Of a stretch of DNA of 18,456 nucleotides, positions 7,569 to 14,870 are shown one piece after another. The translations under genes and the position numbers were made by a program. The stretch is from Chloroflexota bacterium (GTDB lineage Bacteria; Chloroflexota; Limnocylindria; Limnocylindrales; CSP1-4), in NCBI GenBank assembly GCA_021789355.1, contig JAJYJR010000038.1, forward strand, positions 1 to 18,456, given 5' to 3'. The notes under the pieces are model-generated. The model saw nothing but the letters and a program-made list of their open reading frames with translations. It was not told where the DNA came from and ran no database searches. Positions within the stretch are counted from its first letter, which is position 1. Each line of letters starts with the position of its first letter.

Positions 7569-8077
7569 GTGGAGACCAGGAACGGCGGATCACCGTCACC
7601 GTCAACGGCTCGGAGTACTCCGCGACCGTCGAGGCGCGGCGCAGTCTCCTCGACTGCCTCCGCGAAGATTTCCACCTCCACGGCACGCACGTGGGGTGCG
7701 AGCACGGGGTATGCGGCTGCTGCAACGTCATCCTCGACGGCAGCGTCGTGCGGTCCTGCCTGGTGCTCGCAGCTCAGGTCGACGGGTCGTCCATCACCAC
7801 CGTCGAAGGCCTTTCACGCGGGGCGGACTTGAGCCCGCTGCAAGAGGCGTTCTGCGAGCACCACGCCATGCAATGCGGGTACTGCACGCCGGGGATCCTG
7901 ATCGCGATCACCGACTTCCTCGACACGCACGAGTCGCCGACGGACGAGGAGATCGTGGATGCCCTGTCCGGCAATCTCTGCCGCTGCACGGGGTATCAGC
8001 AGATTGTGGACGCCGTTCGGGCGGTGTCGACGGGCCGGGATGCCCCGAGCGCCGACAGCGTCGGAGCCGGTCAGTGA
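7565..8077 (+). CDS. Mo-hydroxylase small subunit, two [2Fe-2S] clusters
   Basis: This 170-residue protein is the iron-sulfur subunit of a xanthine-dehydrogenase/CoxSML-family hydroxylase. The N-terminal plant-ferredoxin-type cluster is bound by Cys45, Cys50, Cys53 and Cys65 (GCEHGVCGCC ... VRSC). The C-terminal helical domain binds the second cluster through Cys104, Cys107, Cys139 and Cys141 (QCGYCTPG ... NLCRCTGY). All eight ligands are present and the length is standard. It passes electrons from the molybdenum site to FAD. The start ATG overlaps the amidohydrolase stop as ATGA, and the stop overlaps the GTG of the FAD subunit, so translation of the three genes is probably coupled. Confidence 0.96.
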   Translation: MSGDQERRITVTVNGSEYSATVEARRSLLDCLREDFHLHGTHVGCEHGVCGCCNVILDGSVVRSCLVLAAQVDGSSITTVEGLSRGADLSPLQEAFCEHHAMQCGYCTPGILIAITDFLDTHESPTDEEIVDALSGNLCRCTGYQQIVDAVRAVSTGRDAPSADSVGAGQ

Positions 8078-8970
8078 AGCCGGCGCAGTTCCGGCTGGCG
8101 ACGCCGGAGACGCTCGACGCGGCAGTCGCGCTGCTCGCGGAGACCGATGGCGTCGCCAAGCCACTCGCGGGGGGGCAGAGTCTCATTCCGCTAATGAACT
8201 TCCGCCTGGCGGTGCCGGACCTGCTCGTCGATCTCAACCGGGTGCGCGATCTCGCCTACATCCGGCTCGCCGGCCAGGACCTTGTCATCGGCGCGATGAC
8301 ACGGCAATGCGAGCTGGAACGCTCGACGGAGGTGGCGCGTTTCGCCCCGCTGCTCTCCGAGGCGGTTCCCCACATCGCCCATCCGCCGATCCGGAACCGG
8401 GGAACGGTCGGCGGCAGCCTGGCTCACGCCGACGCCGCGTCGGAGATCTGCAGCGTCATGCTTGCCCTTGATGCCACGGTCACCGCCCGAAGCCGTGACG
8501 GCGAGCGCGAGATCGGGATCCGCGACTTCTTCCGCGGTCCACTCACCACGGCCCTGTCGTCGCACGAGGTCCTGACCGCGGTGAGGATCCGGCGCCCGGA
8601 GAAGGGGGGCTGGGCGTTCACCGAGGTCGCGCGGCGCCGCGGCGACTTCGCCATCGTCTCCGTGGCGGCTCTGCTTGCACTGGATGACTCCGGCCACATC
8701 GCGCAGGCGCGCCTGGCGTATGGATCGATGGGGCCGATTCCCTTGCGCGCGTACGCGGCGGAAGAAGGCCTCATCGGCGAGCTCCCGCGCCCCGAGGTCT
8801 TTGCGGCAGCGGCGAAAGCGGCGGTTGCCGAGCTTCCCGGCACCGAGGACGTGCACGCGACCCGGCCGTACCGGGCACATGTCGCACACGCCCTCACACG
8901 GCGCTCACTGGAACGAGCTCTCACTCGTGCGGTCGGCGGCTCGCTCGTCGAGAATGCGGCGCACGATTGA
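8074..8970 (+). CDS. Mo-hydroxylase medium subunit, FAD-binding
   Basis: This 298-residue protein is the FAD subunit (CoxM-like) of the same hydroxylase. The first FAD motif is AGGQS at residues 32-36, followed by IPLMNFRLAVPDLLVDLNRV. The second is TVGGS at 111-115, followed by LAHADAASE, the classical vanillyl-alcohol-oxidase-type FAD site. The C-terminal domain continues through FTEVARRRGDFAIVSVAALL. I chose the GTG at 8074, which overlaps the small-subunit stop as GTGA and places KPAQFRLATPETLDAAVALL at the N-terminus, as expected for the family; the longer open frame upstream is a shadow. No Cys cluster motif of the 4-hydroxybenzoyl-CoA reductase type is seen. The next gene is not the large subunit but a UbiD decarboxylase. 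Confidence 0.95.
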   Translation: MKPAQFRLATPETLDAAVALLAETDGVAKPLAGGQSLIPLMNFRLAVPDLLVDLNRVRDLAYIRLAGQDLVIGAMTRQCELERSTEVARFAPLLSEAVPHIAHPPIRNRGTVGGSLAHADAASEICSVMLALDATVTARSRDGEREIGIRDFFRGPLTTALSSHEVLTAVRIRRPEKGGWAFTEVARRRGDFAIVSVAALLALDDSGHIAQARLAYGSMGPIPLRAYAAEEGLIGELPRPEVFAAAAKAAVAELPGTEDVHATRPYRAHVAHALTRRSLERALTRAVGGSLVENAAHD

Positions 8971-10400
8971 CCAAGGCAGAGGCACGAGTGCAGTCACAGG
9001 TGCGTTACACGATGGAATCTCCGAAGTCGCTGGCCAACTACCTCGAGCGGATCCGCGACCGACCCCGGGACTTCCGGATCGTGAGCCGAGACATCGATCC
9101 GGGGAACTTCGAGGTCACTGCGATCCTGGAGCACCTCGACCAGCGGAACGAGTACCCTGCCGTGCTATTCGAGCATCCGCGCAACATGCTCGGCGAGCCG
9201 TCGGCGTTCCCGCTGTTGGCCAACCTGTGGGCGACGCGCGAGCGGTGTGCCGAGATGCTCGAACTGCCGCCAGAGAAGGCGGGGCGCGAGCTCGGGGTCG
9301 CGTATTCGTCACTGGTCGACAACCGGGTGGCTCCGATCATCGTCGGCCACGACGCTGCTCCCGTCCAAGCGCACGTGTATCGAGGGCACGATGCGGACAT
9401 GTCGATGCTTCCCGTCGTGCGCCACTTCGAGATGGATCTCGGTCCCGTGCTGACGATGGCGCACGTCATGCATGCCCCCGGCGAGACCTTCTACAACGTC
9501 ACCTTCGTCAAGACGTTTCCCGAAGGCGGCCAGCGTGCCGGCCTGACCATTCATACCGCGCACTTGAAGCGGATGATGCGAGCCTGGGAACATCGCGGGG
9601 AGCGGGCGCCGATCGTCAACATCCTGGGCCACCACCCGGCCTTCTGGCTCGGGTCGCTGGCCAAGACGCCCTATGGCAACGACGAGTACACGACGATCGG
9701 GTCGTTTCTCCGCCAGCCGCTCCGCCTGGTGCCGTCCGTCACCTGGGGCGACGAGTTTCTCGTCCCAGCCGACGCCGAGATCGTGATCGAGGGTGAGTTG
9801 GTCCCGGGTGAGCGTACCGTGGTCGATCCCTTCGGCGAGATCAGCCGGCTCTACCAGGCCCAGGAGCTCGCGCCGACGATGGAGGTCAAGGCGATCACGC
9901 ACCGGCCGGGGGCCATGCTGCAGGACGTCTTCAGCGGGCATCGAGAGCACTTCATCCTTGGCCTCATCCCGCTGGAGGGATCGATCTTCAACCGGCTTCA
10001 GGAGAGCGTGGGCGACGTGACCGCGGTGCACCTGCCAAGCTCCGGGAATGGTCGATCGACGTGCTACGTGTCGATCAGCAAGCGGGACGAAGGCCAGCCG
10101 AAGCTGACGGCTCTGCAGGCGCTCGCACATGTCCCCGGCCTGCAGATGGTGATCGTCGTCGACGATGACATCGACGTGTTCCGCGAGGAAGACGTCCTGT
10201 GGGCATTCAACACCTACGTCGATCCCGAGCGGGACATCGACTACGTGCGGAACGTCGGACCGAGAAGTGATCGAGCGATGGACAACAATCACCTCCTGAT
10301 CGACGCGACAAGGCCGACCCACGTAGCATTCCCCACCCGGTTGCGGGTTCCGCAGAAGGCCATGGATGCCGTGCGGCTCGAGGACTGGTTGGAGCCGTGA
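8967..10400 (+). CDS. UbiD-family prenyl-FMN-dependent decarboxylase
   Basis: This protein of up to 477 residues belongs to the UbiD family, which (de)carboxylates aromatic, heteroaromatic or alpha,beta-unsaturated acids with prenylated FMN made by UbiX. Visible are SLANYLERI and FRIVSRDIDP at the N-terminus, EYPAVLFEHP, FYNVTFVKTFPEGGQRAG, and the Glu-rich catalytic region VIEGELVPGERTVVDPFGE at about residues 273-291. Late in the protein VVDDDIDVFREEDVLWAF is the conserved C-terminal strand-helix. The start is uncertain. TTG at 8967 overlaps the previous stop as TTGA, GTG at 8988 has AGAGG before it, and ATG at 9012 gives the most family-like N-terminus. The stop overlaps the GTG of the hydroxylase large subunit. 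Its position inside the hydroxylase genes suggests the two enzymes act in sequence. Confidence 0.94.
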   Translation: MTKAEARVQSQVRYTMESPKSLANYLERIRDRPRDFRIVSRDIDPGNFEVTAILEHLDQRNEYPAVLFEHPRNMLGEPSAFPLLANLWATRERCAEMLELPPEKAGRELGVAYSSLVDNRVAPIIVGHDAAPVQAHVYRGHDADMSMLPVVRHFEMDLGPVLTMAHVMHAPGETFYNVTFVKTFPEGGQRAGLTIHTAHLKRMMRAWEHRGERAPIVNILGHHPAFWLGSLAKTPYGNDEYTTIGSFLRQPLRLVPSVTWGDEFLVPADAEIVIEGELVPGERTVVDPFGEISRLYQAQELAPTMEVKAITHRPGAMLQDVFSGHREHFILGLIPLEGSIFNRLQESVGDVTAVHLPSSGNGRSTCYVSISKRDEGQPKLTALQALAHVPGLQMVIVVDDDIDVFREEDVLWAFNTYVDPERDIDYVRNVGPRSDRAMDNNHLLIDATRPTHVAFPTRLRVPQKAMDAVRLEDWLEP

Positions 10401-12778
10401 GCACCCACCAGGGGTTCCGCCTCATCGGCAAGGCGATGCGGGTCGCCGAGGACAACCGCTTCGTCCGCGGCCGCGGCATGTACATCAACGACCTCGAGTT
10501 CCCCGGGATGCTGCACCTCGGAGTCATGTCCGCTCCGGTGGCGCACGCGCGGATCACCTCGATCGATGTAGCGCGAGCCCTGGAGCTGCCGGGGGTGGCG
10601 GCGGTCATCACGGGCGATGAGATCGTCAAGTGGATGGAGCCGATCCCGCAGGAATCGGACATGTTCGACCTGCCGAACGTCAGATGGTTCCCGCTCGCCG
10701 TCGACAAGATCAGATACGCGGGGGAGTGGGTGGCGGCGATTGTCGCCACAAGCCGGGCAATCGCCGAGGACGCGGCCGAGCTGATCGAGCTCTCGTACGA
10801 CGAGCTGGGGCCCGTCGTCGACCCGGAGCTGGCGAGGCAACCCGATGCGCCGGTGCTCCACGAGGCGCATGGATCGAACATCGTCTGGCAACAGACCTCA
10901 GAATGGGGAGAGGTGGACGCCGCGTTCGCCCGTGCCGCCCACGTGCTCGAACTCCGGCTGCGGTGGCACCGTCACTCCGGTGTGCCCCTCGAGACGTTCG
11001 GGTGCGTCGCGAAGCCGCGGCCGGACGGCATGCTGGACATCTGGGCGTCTCATCAGAATCCCGGGATCCAGCAGGAGATGATGGACGTGCTCCGGACGCC
11101 GGCCGTCCGGGTCAACATGGATATCGACGTGGGCGGGTCGTACGGCTCCAAGCGCGGGCGCAAGCAGATGTACCTCGCGGCCATCGCCGCGCTCATGACC
11201 CAGCGACCCGTCAAGTTCATCGAGGACCGCCTGGAGAACATGCAGGCCGGCGACGGACACGGCCCGGACAGGCTCTACACGGTCAGAGTGGCTGCCGACG
11301 AGCAGGGCCTGGTCCAGGCACTCGACCTGCACCTTCTCGACGACCTGGGTGCGTACTGCGGCCGCGGCCCCCGGCAGATCGCGAAGCCGCTCGTGGCGGT
11401 CGTCGGGCCGTATCGCATCAAGAACGTCCGCTACGGTGTCTGCGGTGTCCTGACGTGCAAGACGAATCAGGTGCCGTTCCGTGGGTCCGGGCAGTCGCCT
11501 CACAACTTCGTTCTCGAGCGAACGATGGACAGGCTGGCGGCGGAGCTGGGCGTGGACCCGATCGAGATCCGGCGGCGGAACTACATTCGGGCTGATGAGT
11601 TCCCGTACACGATTCCGACCGGCGCCATCTACGACTCCGGGGACTACGACGGCGCGATGCGGCTGGCGATCGCGAAGGCGGACCTGCCAGGGCTCCGGGA
11701 GAAGCAGGCTCGCTGGCGTGCGGACGGCCGCCTCATCGGCATCGGGATCGCCGGAGGGGTCGAGCCGAGTGGCGTGCGGGCCGACCCCGAGGCAGTGCGC
11801 GTCCAGATCGACAGACGCGGCCGCGTGGTCGCCACGATCGGCTTCCAGTCGTCGGGCCAGAGCCACGAGAGCATGGTGATCCAGGTGCTCTGCGAGGAGC
11901 TCGGGGTGGCTCCAGCGGACGTGACCGTAGAGCGCGCCCACGGCCTGAATGGCATCGTCGGCGGAGCAACCGTCGGGAACCGCATGACGCTGATGCTGGG
12001 TGGAGCGCTGCATGCCGCGAGCGAGAAGGTGCGCGACAAGCTGCGCGCCATCGCGGCCAACGTGCTCGAAGCGGCACCTGCAGACATCGCGGTCGACGGC
12101 TGCCGCTACTACGTGGCCGGCTCGCCGGCGAATGGACTCGAGCTCGTCGAACTGGCCAACATCGCATACAACCGTCGGTACCTGTTGCCCGAGGGCATGG
12201 AGCCGGGGATCGTGGAGAGCGCGGTCTTCTCTGGGCCCGGCGGGCCCGGAAGTCCGTCGCTTCCGCCGGACAAGCGCGGGATCGGCTTCCCGTCGTACGG
12301 GTTCGACGTCCACGTCGTGGTCGTCGAGGTGGATCCCGAGACCTACGAGGTCAGGTTTCTCGACTACGTGGTTGTGCACGACTGCGGCACGGTCATCAAT
12401 CCGCTCGTTGTCGACGGCTTCGTGTATGGCGGCATCGCGCACGGCGTTGGGGGAGCGCTGTACGAGAACTACGTGTACGACGAGCTTGGGTTCCTGCGAG
12501 CGGCGACGTTCATGGACTACCTCATGCCCACGGCCGCAGAAATGCCGCATGTGCGTCTCTTCTCCATGGAGACACCGTCGCCACTGCATCCGTACGGTGC
12601 CAAGGGCAGCGCGGAAGGCGGGTACCTGTCGGCGCCTGCCGCGATCGCCAGCGCGGTCGAGGACGCACTCTCACCGCTCGGCGTTCGCATCGACCAGATT
12701 CCGATCACTCCGAACGGCCTGTTCGAGCGGGTCGCGCGTTTCGCGGCGGAGACGGTCACGCCGAGCGGTGCGGCGTGA
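10397..12778 (+). CDS. Mo-hydroxylase large subunit, molybdopterin-binding (not CO dehydrogenase)
   Basis: This 793-residue protein is the molybdenum-cofactor subunit of the xanthine-dehydrogenase family. The aldehyde-oxidase a/b hammerhead domain is at about 15-130 (RFVRGRGMYINDL, LHLGVMSAPVAHARI). The cofactor domain follows, with GGSYGSK at 246-252 (usually GGGFGxK), VPFRGSGQ at 359-366, and the C-terminal GAKGSAEGG at 734-742, where Glu740 is in the place of the catalytic Glu. CO dehydrogenase has a Cys in the loop at 359-366 (AYRCSF). Here it is FRGSG, so CO oxidation is unlikely and hydroxylation of an aromatic or heterocyclic ring or aldehyde is more likely. The GTG start overlaps the UbiD stop (GTGA). 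A strong hairpin follows the stop at once. Confidence 0.95.
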   Translation: MSTHQGFRLIGKAMRVAEDNRFVRGRGMYINDLEFPGMLHLGVMSAPVAHARITSIDVARALELPGVAAVITGDEIVKWMEPIPQESDMFDLPNVRWFPLAVDKIRYAGEWVAAIVATSRAIAEDAAELIELSYDELGPVVDPELARQPDAPVLHEAHGSNIVWQQTSEWGEVDAAFARAAHVLELRLRWHRHSGVPLETFGCVAKPRPDGMLDIWASHQNPGIQQEMMDVLRTPAVRVNMDIDVGGSYGSKRGRKQMYLAAIAALMTQRPVKFIEDRLENMQAGDGHGPDRLYTVRVAADEQGLVQALDLHLLDDLGAYCGRGPRQIAKPLVAVVGPYRIKNVRYGVCGVLTCKTNQVPFRGSGQSPHNFVLERTMDRLAAELGVDPIEIRRRNYIRADEFPYTIPTGAIYDSGDYDGAMRLAIAKADLPGLREKQARWRADGRLIGIGIAGGVEPSGVRADPEAVRVQIDRRGRVVATIGFQSSGQSHESMVIQVLCEELGVAPADVTVERAHGLNGIVGGATVGNRMTLMLGGALHAASEKVRDKLRAIAANVLEAAPADIAVDGCRYYVAGSPANGLELVELANIAYNRRYLLPEGMEPGIVESAVFSGPGGPGSPSLPPDKRGIGFPSYGFDVHVVVVEVDPETYEVRFLDYVVVHDCGTVINPLVVDGFVYGGIAHGVGGALYENYVYDELGFLRAATFMDYLMPTAAEMPHVRLFSMETPSPLHPYGAKGSAEGGYLSAPAAIASAVEDALSPLGVRIDQIPITPNGLFERVARFAAETVTPSGAA

Positions 12779-12779
12779 C

Positions 12780-12804
12780 CCCCGGAGTCGCCGGTCCTCC
12801 GGGG
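12780..12804 (+). terminator. GC-rich hairpin after the large-subunit gene
   Basis: CCCCGGAG at 12780-12787 and CTCCGGGG at 12797-12804 form a perfect 8-base stem around a 9-base loop, beginning 2 bases after the stop codon. There is no T-tract after it, so it may be a weak or Rho-independent-like terminator, or a 3' stabilising structure at the end of the main operon. Confidence 0.5.
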
Positions 12805-12938
12805 AGCCACGGTGGGGCGCAGGCAGCGAGGATGTGCGGGCGAACGGCGGCGACCACGATGAGGCGCCCGAGCAGGACCACGCGTGCCCAGGTCGTGAGC
12901 GCGAGTCATCGTAGCCACATTGAACGGAAGGTGCACCC

Positions 12939-13097
12939 GTGAGGCGCGTGTTCTGGGCAACGTGTCGGAAGTGCGAGGGGAAGTTCGTCGTGAGCTGGGA
13001 GCTCCGCCATTCACCGCATCTCCTCAAGTGCCCGTACTGTCGGCATCGTTTCGCCGCCGACGAGGCGAAGGAGCTGGATGAGCGCTATGCCGTGTGA
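12939..13097 (+). CDS. Small zinc-ribbon protein, candidate decarboxylase D-type subunit
   Basis: This 52-residue protein starts at GTG 12939 with GGAAGG about 7 bases upstream. It has two CxxC knuckles, Cys9/Cys12 and Cys31/Cys34 (TCRKCEGKF and LKCPYCRHRF), separated by 18 residues, the spacing of a zinc ribbon. A charged helix (ADEAKELDERYA) ends the protein. I know of comparable small CxxC/CxxC proteins as subunit D of BCD-type hydroxyarylic acid decarboxylases (VdcD/BsdD), encoded beside UbiX-like B and UbiD-like C. Here UbiD is upstream and UbiX downstream, so a role as a UbiD accessory subunit is attractive but inferred. It could also be an unrelated Zn-ribbon regulator. Its size makes it easy for gene finders to miss; the CxxC pairs and high-GC third positions support it. 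Confidence 0.7.
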   Translation: MRRVFWATCRKCEGKFVVSWELRHSPHLLKCPYCRHRFAADEAKELDERYAV

Positions 13098-13127
13098 CCC
13101 ACGGAACGATCAACCAGGGGGCTGACC

Positions 13128-13847
13128 ATGAAGGATGCCGGTTCAGAGGCGCAGAGCCTCGCCCACTCCCCAGTCATTCCCCCCCGCGTCAATGGCGCTG
13201 CGCCACGCGTGTCGCCGGCGCTGCTCGAGCGGTTCGCCCGGGCGTACGTCCCGGACGTGAGCGATGCGGTCGGACCGCTCTACACGCTCGACGCGGCCCT
13301 GCGGCCGCTCTACAGTCCCATGCCGCGTGTCGTCGGCCAGGCGCTCACGGTGAAGCTGCCTCCCGGGGACAACCTGACCGTGCATGGCGCGCTTCGCATG
13401 GTCCAGCCAGGCGATGTGCTCGTCGTCGACTGGCGCGGCTACATGGGGGCGTGCGGAACTGGCGCGAGTTCTCTTGTCGTCCCGATCCAGCACGGCCTAC
13501 GCGGCGTCCTCGTGGATGGCGGGTGGCGGGATGTGGGGGAGTTGCGCGCGCTGAACCTCCCCATCTGTGGCCGAGGGATCGCCGCCTACTCGCCGCCCAA
13601 GGATCGAATCGGTGAGATCAACGTTCCGGTGGCGTGTGGCGGCGTCGTGGTCCACCCGGGCGACATCGTGGTCGGCGACGACGAGGGGATCGTCGTCGTG
13701 CCGCTGGAGGCCGCGGAAGTCGTCGCTCAATCGCTGCCGGAGCATCGCCCCCGGGCCGTCATGAGTGAGTACGACTTCGACGCCCTGGAGCGTGCCGCAG
13801 AGCAGCGGGCCCGGTACTTCGAGCGCGTACTGGGGGCGAGGAGCTAG
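13128..13847 (+). CDS. RraA-fold protein, HMG/CHA aldolase-like
   Basis: This 239-residue protein has the RraA / 4-hydroxy-4-methyl-2-oxoglutarate aldolase fold. Landmarks are VSDAVGP early on, GQALTVKLPPGDNLTVHGAL, GDVLVVDWRGY, then VDGGWRD at 129-135, where Arg134-Asp135 and Glu138 fit the conserved R-D-x-x-E of the class II pyruvate aldolases. Later come PVACGGVVVHPGDIVVGDDEGIVVVP, typical of the family. Family members cleave HMG or carboxy-hydroxy-oxoadipate to pyruvate at the end of gallate, protocatechuate and phthalate pathways. The name RraA (RNase E inhibitor) applies to only part of the family. AGGGGG lies about 8 bases before the ATG at 13128. The gene sits between the zinc-ribbon and DUF6282-like genes, consistent with catabolism of a ring-cleavage product. 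Confidence 0.86.
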   Translation: MKDAGSEAQSLAHSPVIPPRVNGAAPRVSPALLERFARAYVPDVSDAVGPLYTLDAALRPLYSPMPRVVGQALTVKLPPGDNLTVHGALRMVQPGDVLVVDWRGYMGACGTGASSLVVPIQHGLRGVLVDGGWRDVGELRALNLPICGRGIAAYSPPKDRIGEINVPVACGGVVVHPGDIVVGDDEGIVVVPLEAAEVVAQSLPEHRPRAVMSEYDFDALERAAEQRARYFERVLGARS

Positions 13848-13929
13848 CGATGTGCCCGTCCCGCGCGTCCGATCCCGCCCGGTCGGCACGCGCGGGTGGC
13901 AGGGCATACGGGGGCGTAGGAGGATGCGC

Positions 13930-14832
13930 ATGATGCAGGCTGGGGCCCCCGGGTCAGACGGAGGAGAGCGGTCGAACGAAGACAGGCGAGCCGTCATGCG
14001 CGACGTCATCGATGTCCACATCCATACTGCGCCGGATATCTTCCCGCGGCGGGTGACGTCGCTCGAGGCGGCGACCGCGGCGCGCAATGCAGGGATGGGT
14101 GCCATCCTCCTGAAGAGCCACTCGACCGACACGGCCGCCCGCGCCGAGATCGTCCGCACGTTGACCGGCTTTCCCGTCTTTGGCGGCGTGGCGCTCAACT
14201 ACCCTGTCGGAGGGCTCAATCCCTACGCGGTCGTCGAGTCGGCGAAGCAAGGGGGGCGCTGCGTCTGGATGCCCACAATCAGCGCGAGGAACTTCGTGGC
14301 GCAGTCCTACATGTCGCCGATGCTGCAGGCGGCGGTCCCAGCGGGGGTCCGCGGCCTCGTCGCGTCCCACAACGGGCGTCTCCTGCCCAACGTCCTCCGA
14401 ATCCTGGATGCAGTCGCGAAGTACGACCTGATGCTCACGGGCGGCCATTTCACGCCCGACGACATCTGCCTGATCTTCGAGGCGGCCGGAGCCCGGGGGA
14501 TCAAGCGGCTTGTCGTCAACCATGCCGAGTGGGATCTCATGAAACTGTCCGCCAGCGACCTGGTGGCGCTGGTGAGGCTCGGAGCCTATATCGAGATCAC
14601 CAAGGTCGGTCCGATCGAGAAGCGAGCCGATCTCATCAGGCAGGTCGGCGTGGAGCACTGCTTCCTCGCCACAGACGGCGGTCCGGTGGGTGATCCGGCG
14701 CCCGTCGATCTCCTGTTTGAGACGATCAGCGGGCTGCGGGCCGTGGGGTTCACGTCGGATGAGCTGCGTCACCTCAGCGTCGACGTTCCGGCGTATCTTC
14801 TGGGGTTGACCCAGAGTGTCGGCGCCCGGTGA
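13930..14832 (+). CDS. DUF6282-like metal-dependent hydrolase
   Basis: This protein of about 300 residues resembles the DUF6282 group, a TIM-barrel relative of amidohydrolases. It has the metal pattern DVHIHTAPD (His30 and His32), Lys62 in LLKSHST, His198 in VVNHAEW, and Asp249 in LATDGGPV. Other family-like stretches are FGGVALNYPVGGLNP and RCVWMPT. The biochemical function of DUF6282 is not established as far as I know, so substrate and reaction are open. I placed the start at 13930, 6 bases after AGGAGG at 13918-13923. In-frame ATGs at 13924, 13933 and 13996 are alternatives; 13996 would start directly before the metal motif. It is the second amidohydrolase-like enzyme in the island, after the ACMSD-type one at 6507. 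Confidence 0.82.
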   Translation: MMQAGAPGSDGGERSNEDRRAVMRDVIDVHIHTAPDIFPRRVTSLEAATAARNAGMGAILLKSHSTDTAARAEIVRTLTGFPVFGGVALNYPVGGLNPYAVVESAKQGGRCVWMPTISARNFVAQSYMSPMLQAAVPAGVRGLVASHNGRLLPNVLRILDAVAKYDLMLTGGHFTPDDICLIFEAAGARGIKRLVVNHAEWDLMKLSASDLVALVRLGAYIEITKVGPIEKRADLIRQVGVEHCFLATDGGPVGDPAPVDLLFETISGLRAVGFTSDELRHLSVDVPAYLLGLTQSVGAR

Positions 14833-14870
14833 CCGGCCTGGGATGACCCGGTCGATCGCGGCTCGGGCAG

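Noticed and set aside
10898..12589. 563-codon minus-strand open frame
   Set aside because: It is antisense to the Mo large subunit, with a His/Arg/Asp-rich shadow composition and no motifs.
7565..12778. Reading the hydroxylase genes as CO dehydrogenase coxSML
   Set aside because: The large subunit lacks the Cys-containing CO dehydrogenase loop (FRGSGQ instead), and UbiD is embedded in the operon.
13128..13847. Calling the RraA-fold protein an RNase E regulator
   Set aside because: The R-D-x-x-E aldolase pattern and the catabolic neighbourhood fit the HMG/CHA aldolase branch better.
14831..14853. GACCGG/CCGGTC inverted repeat after the DUF6282-like gene
   Set aside because: The 6-base stem with an 11-base loop and no T-tract is too weak to call a terminator in this GC context.
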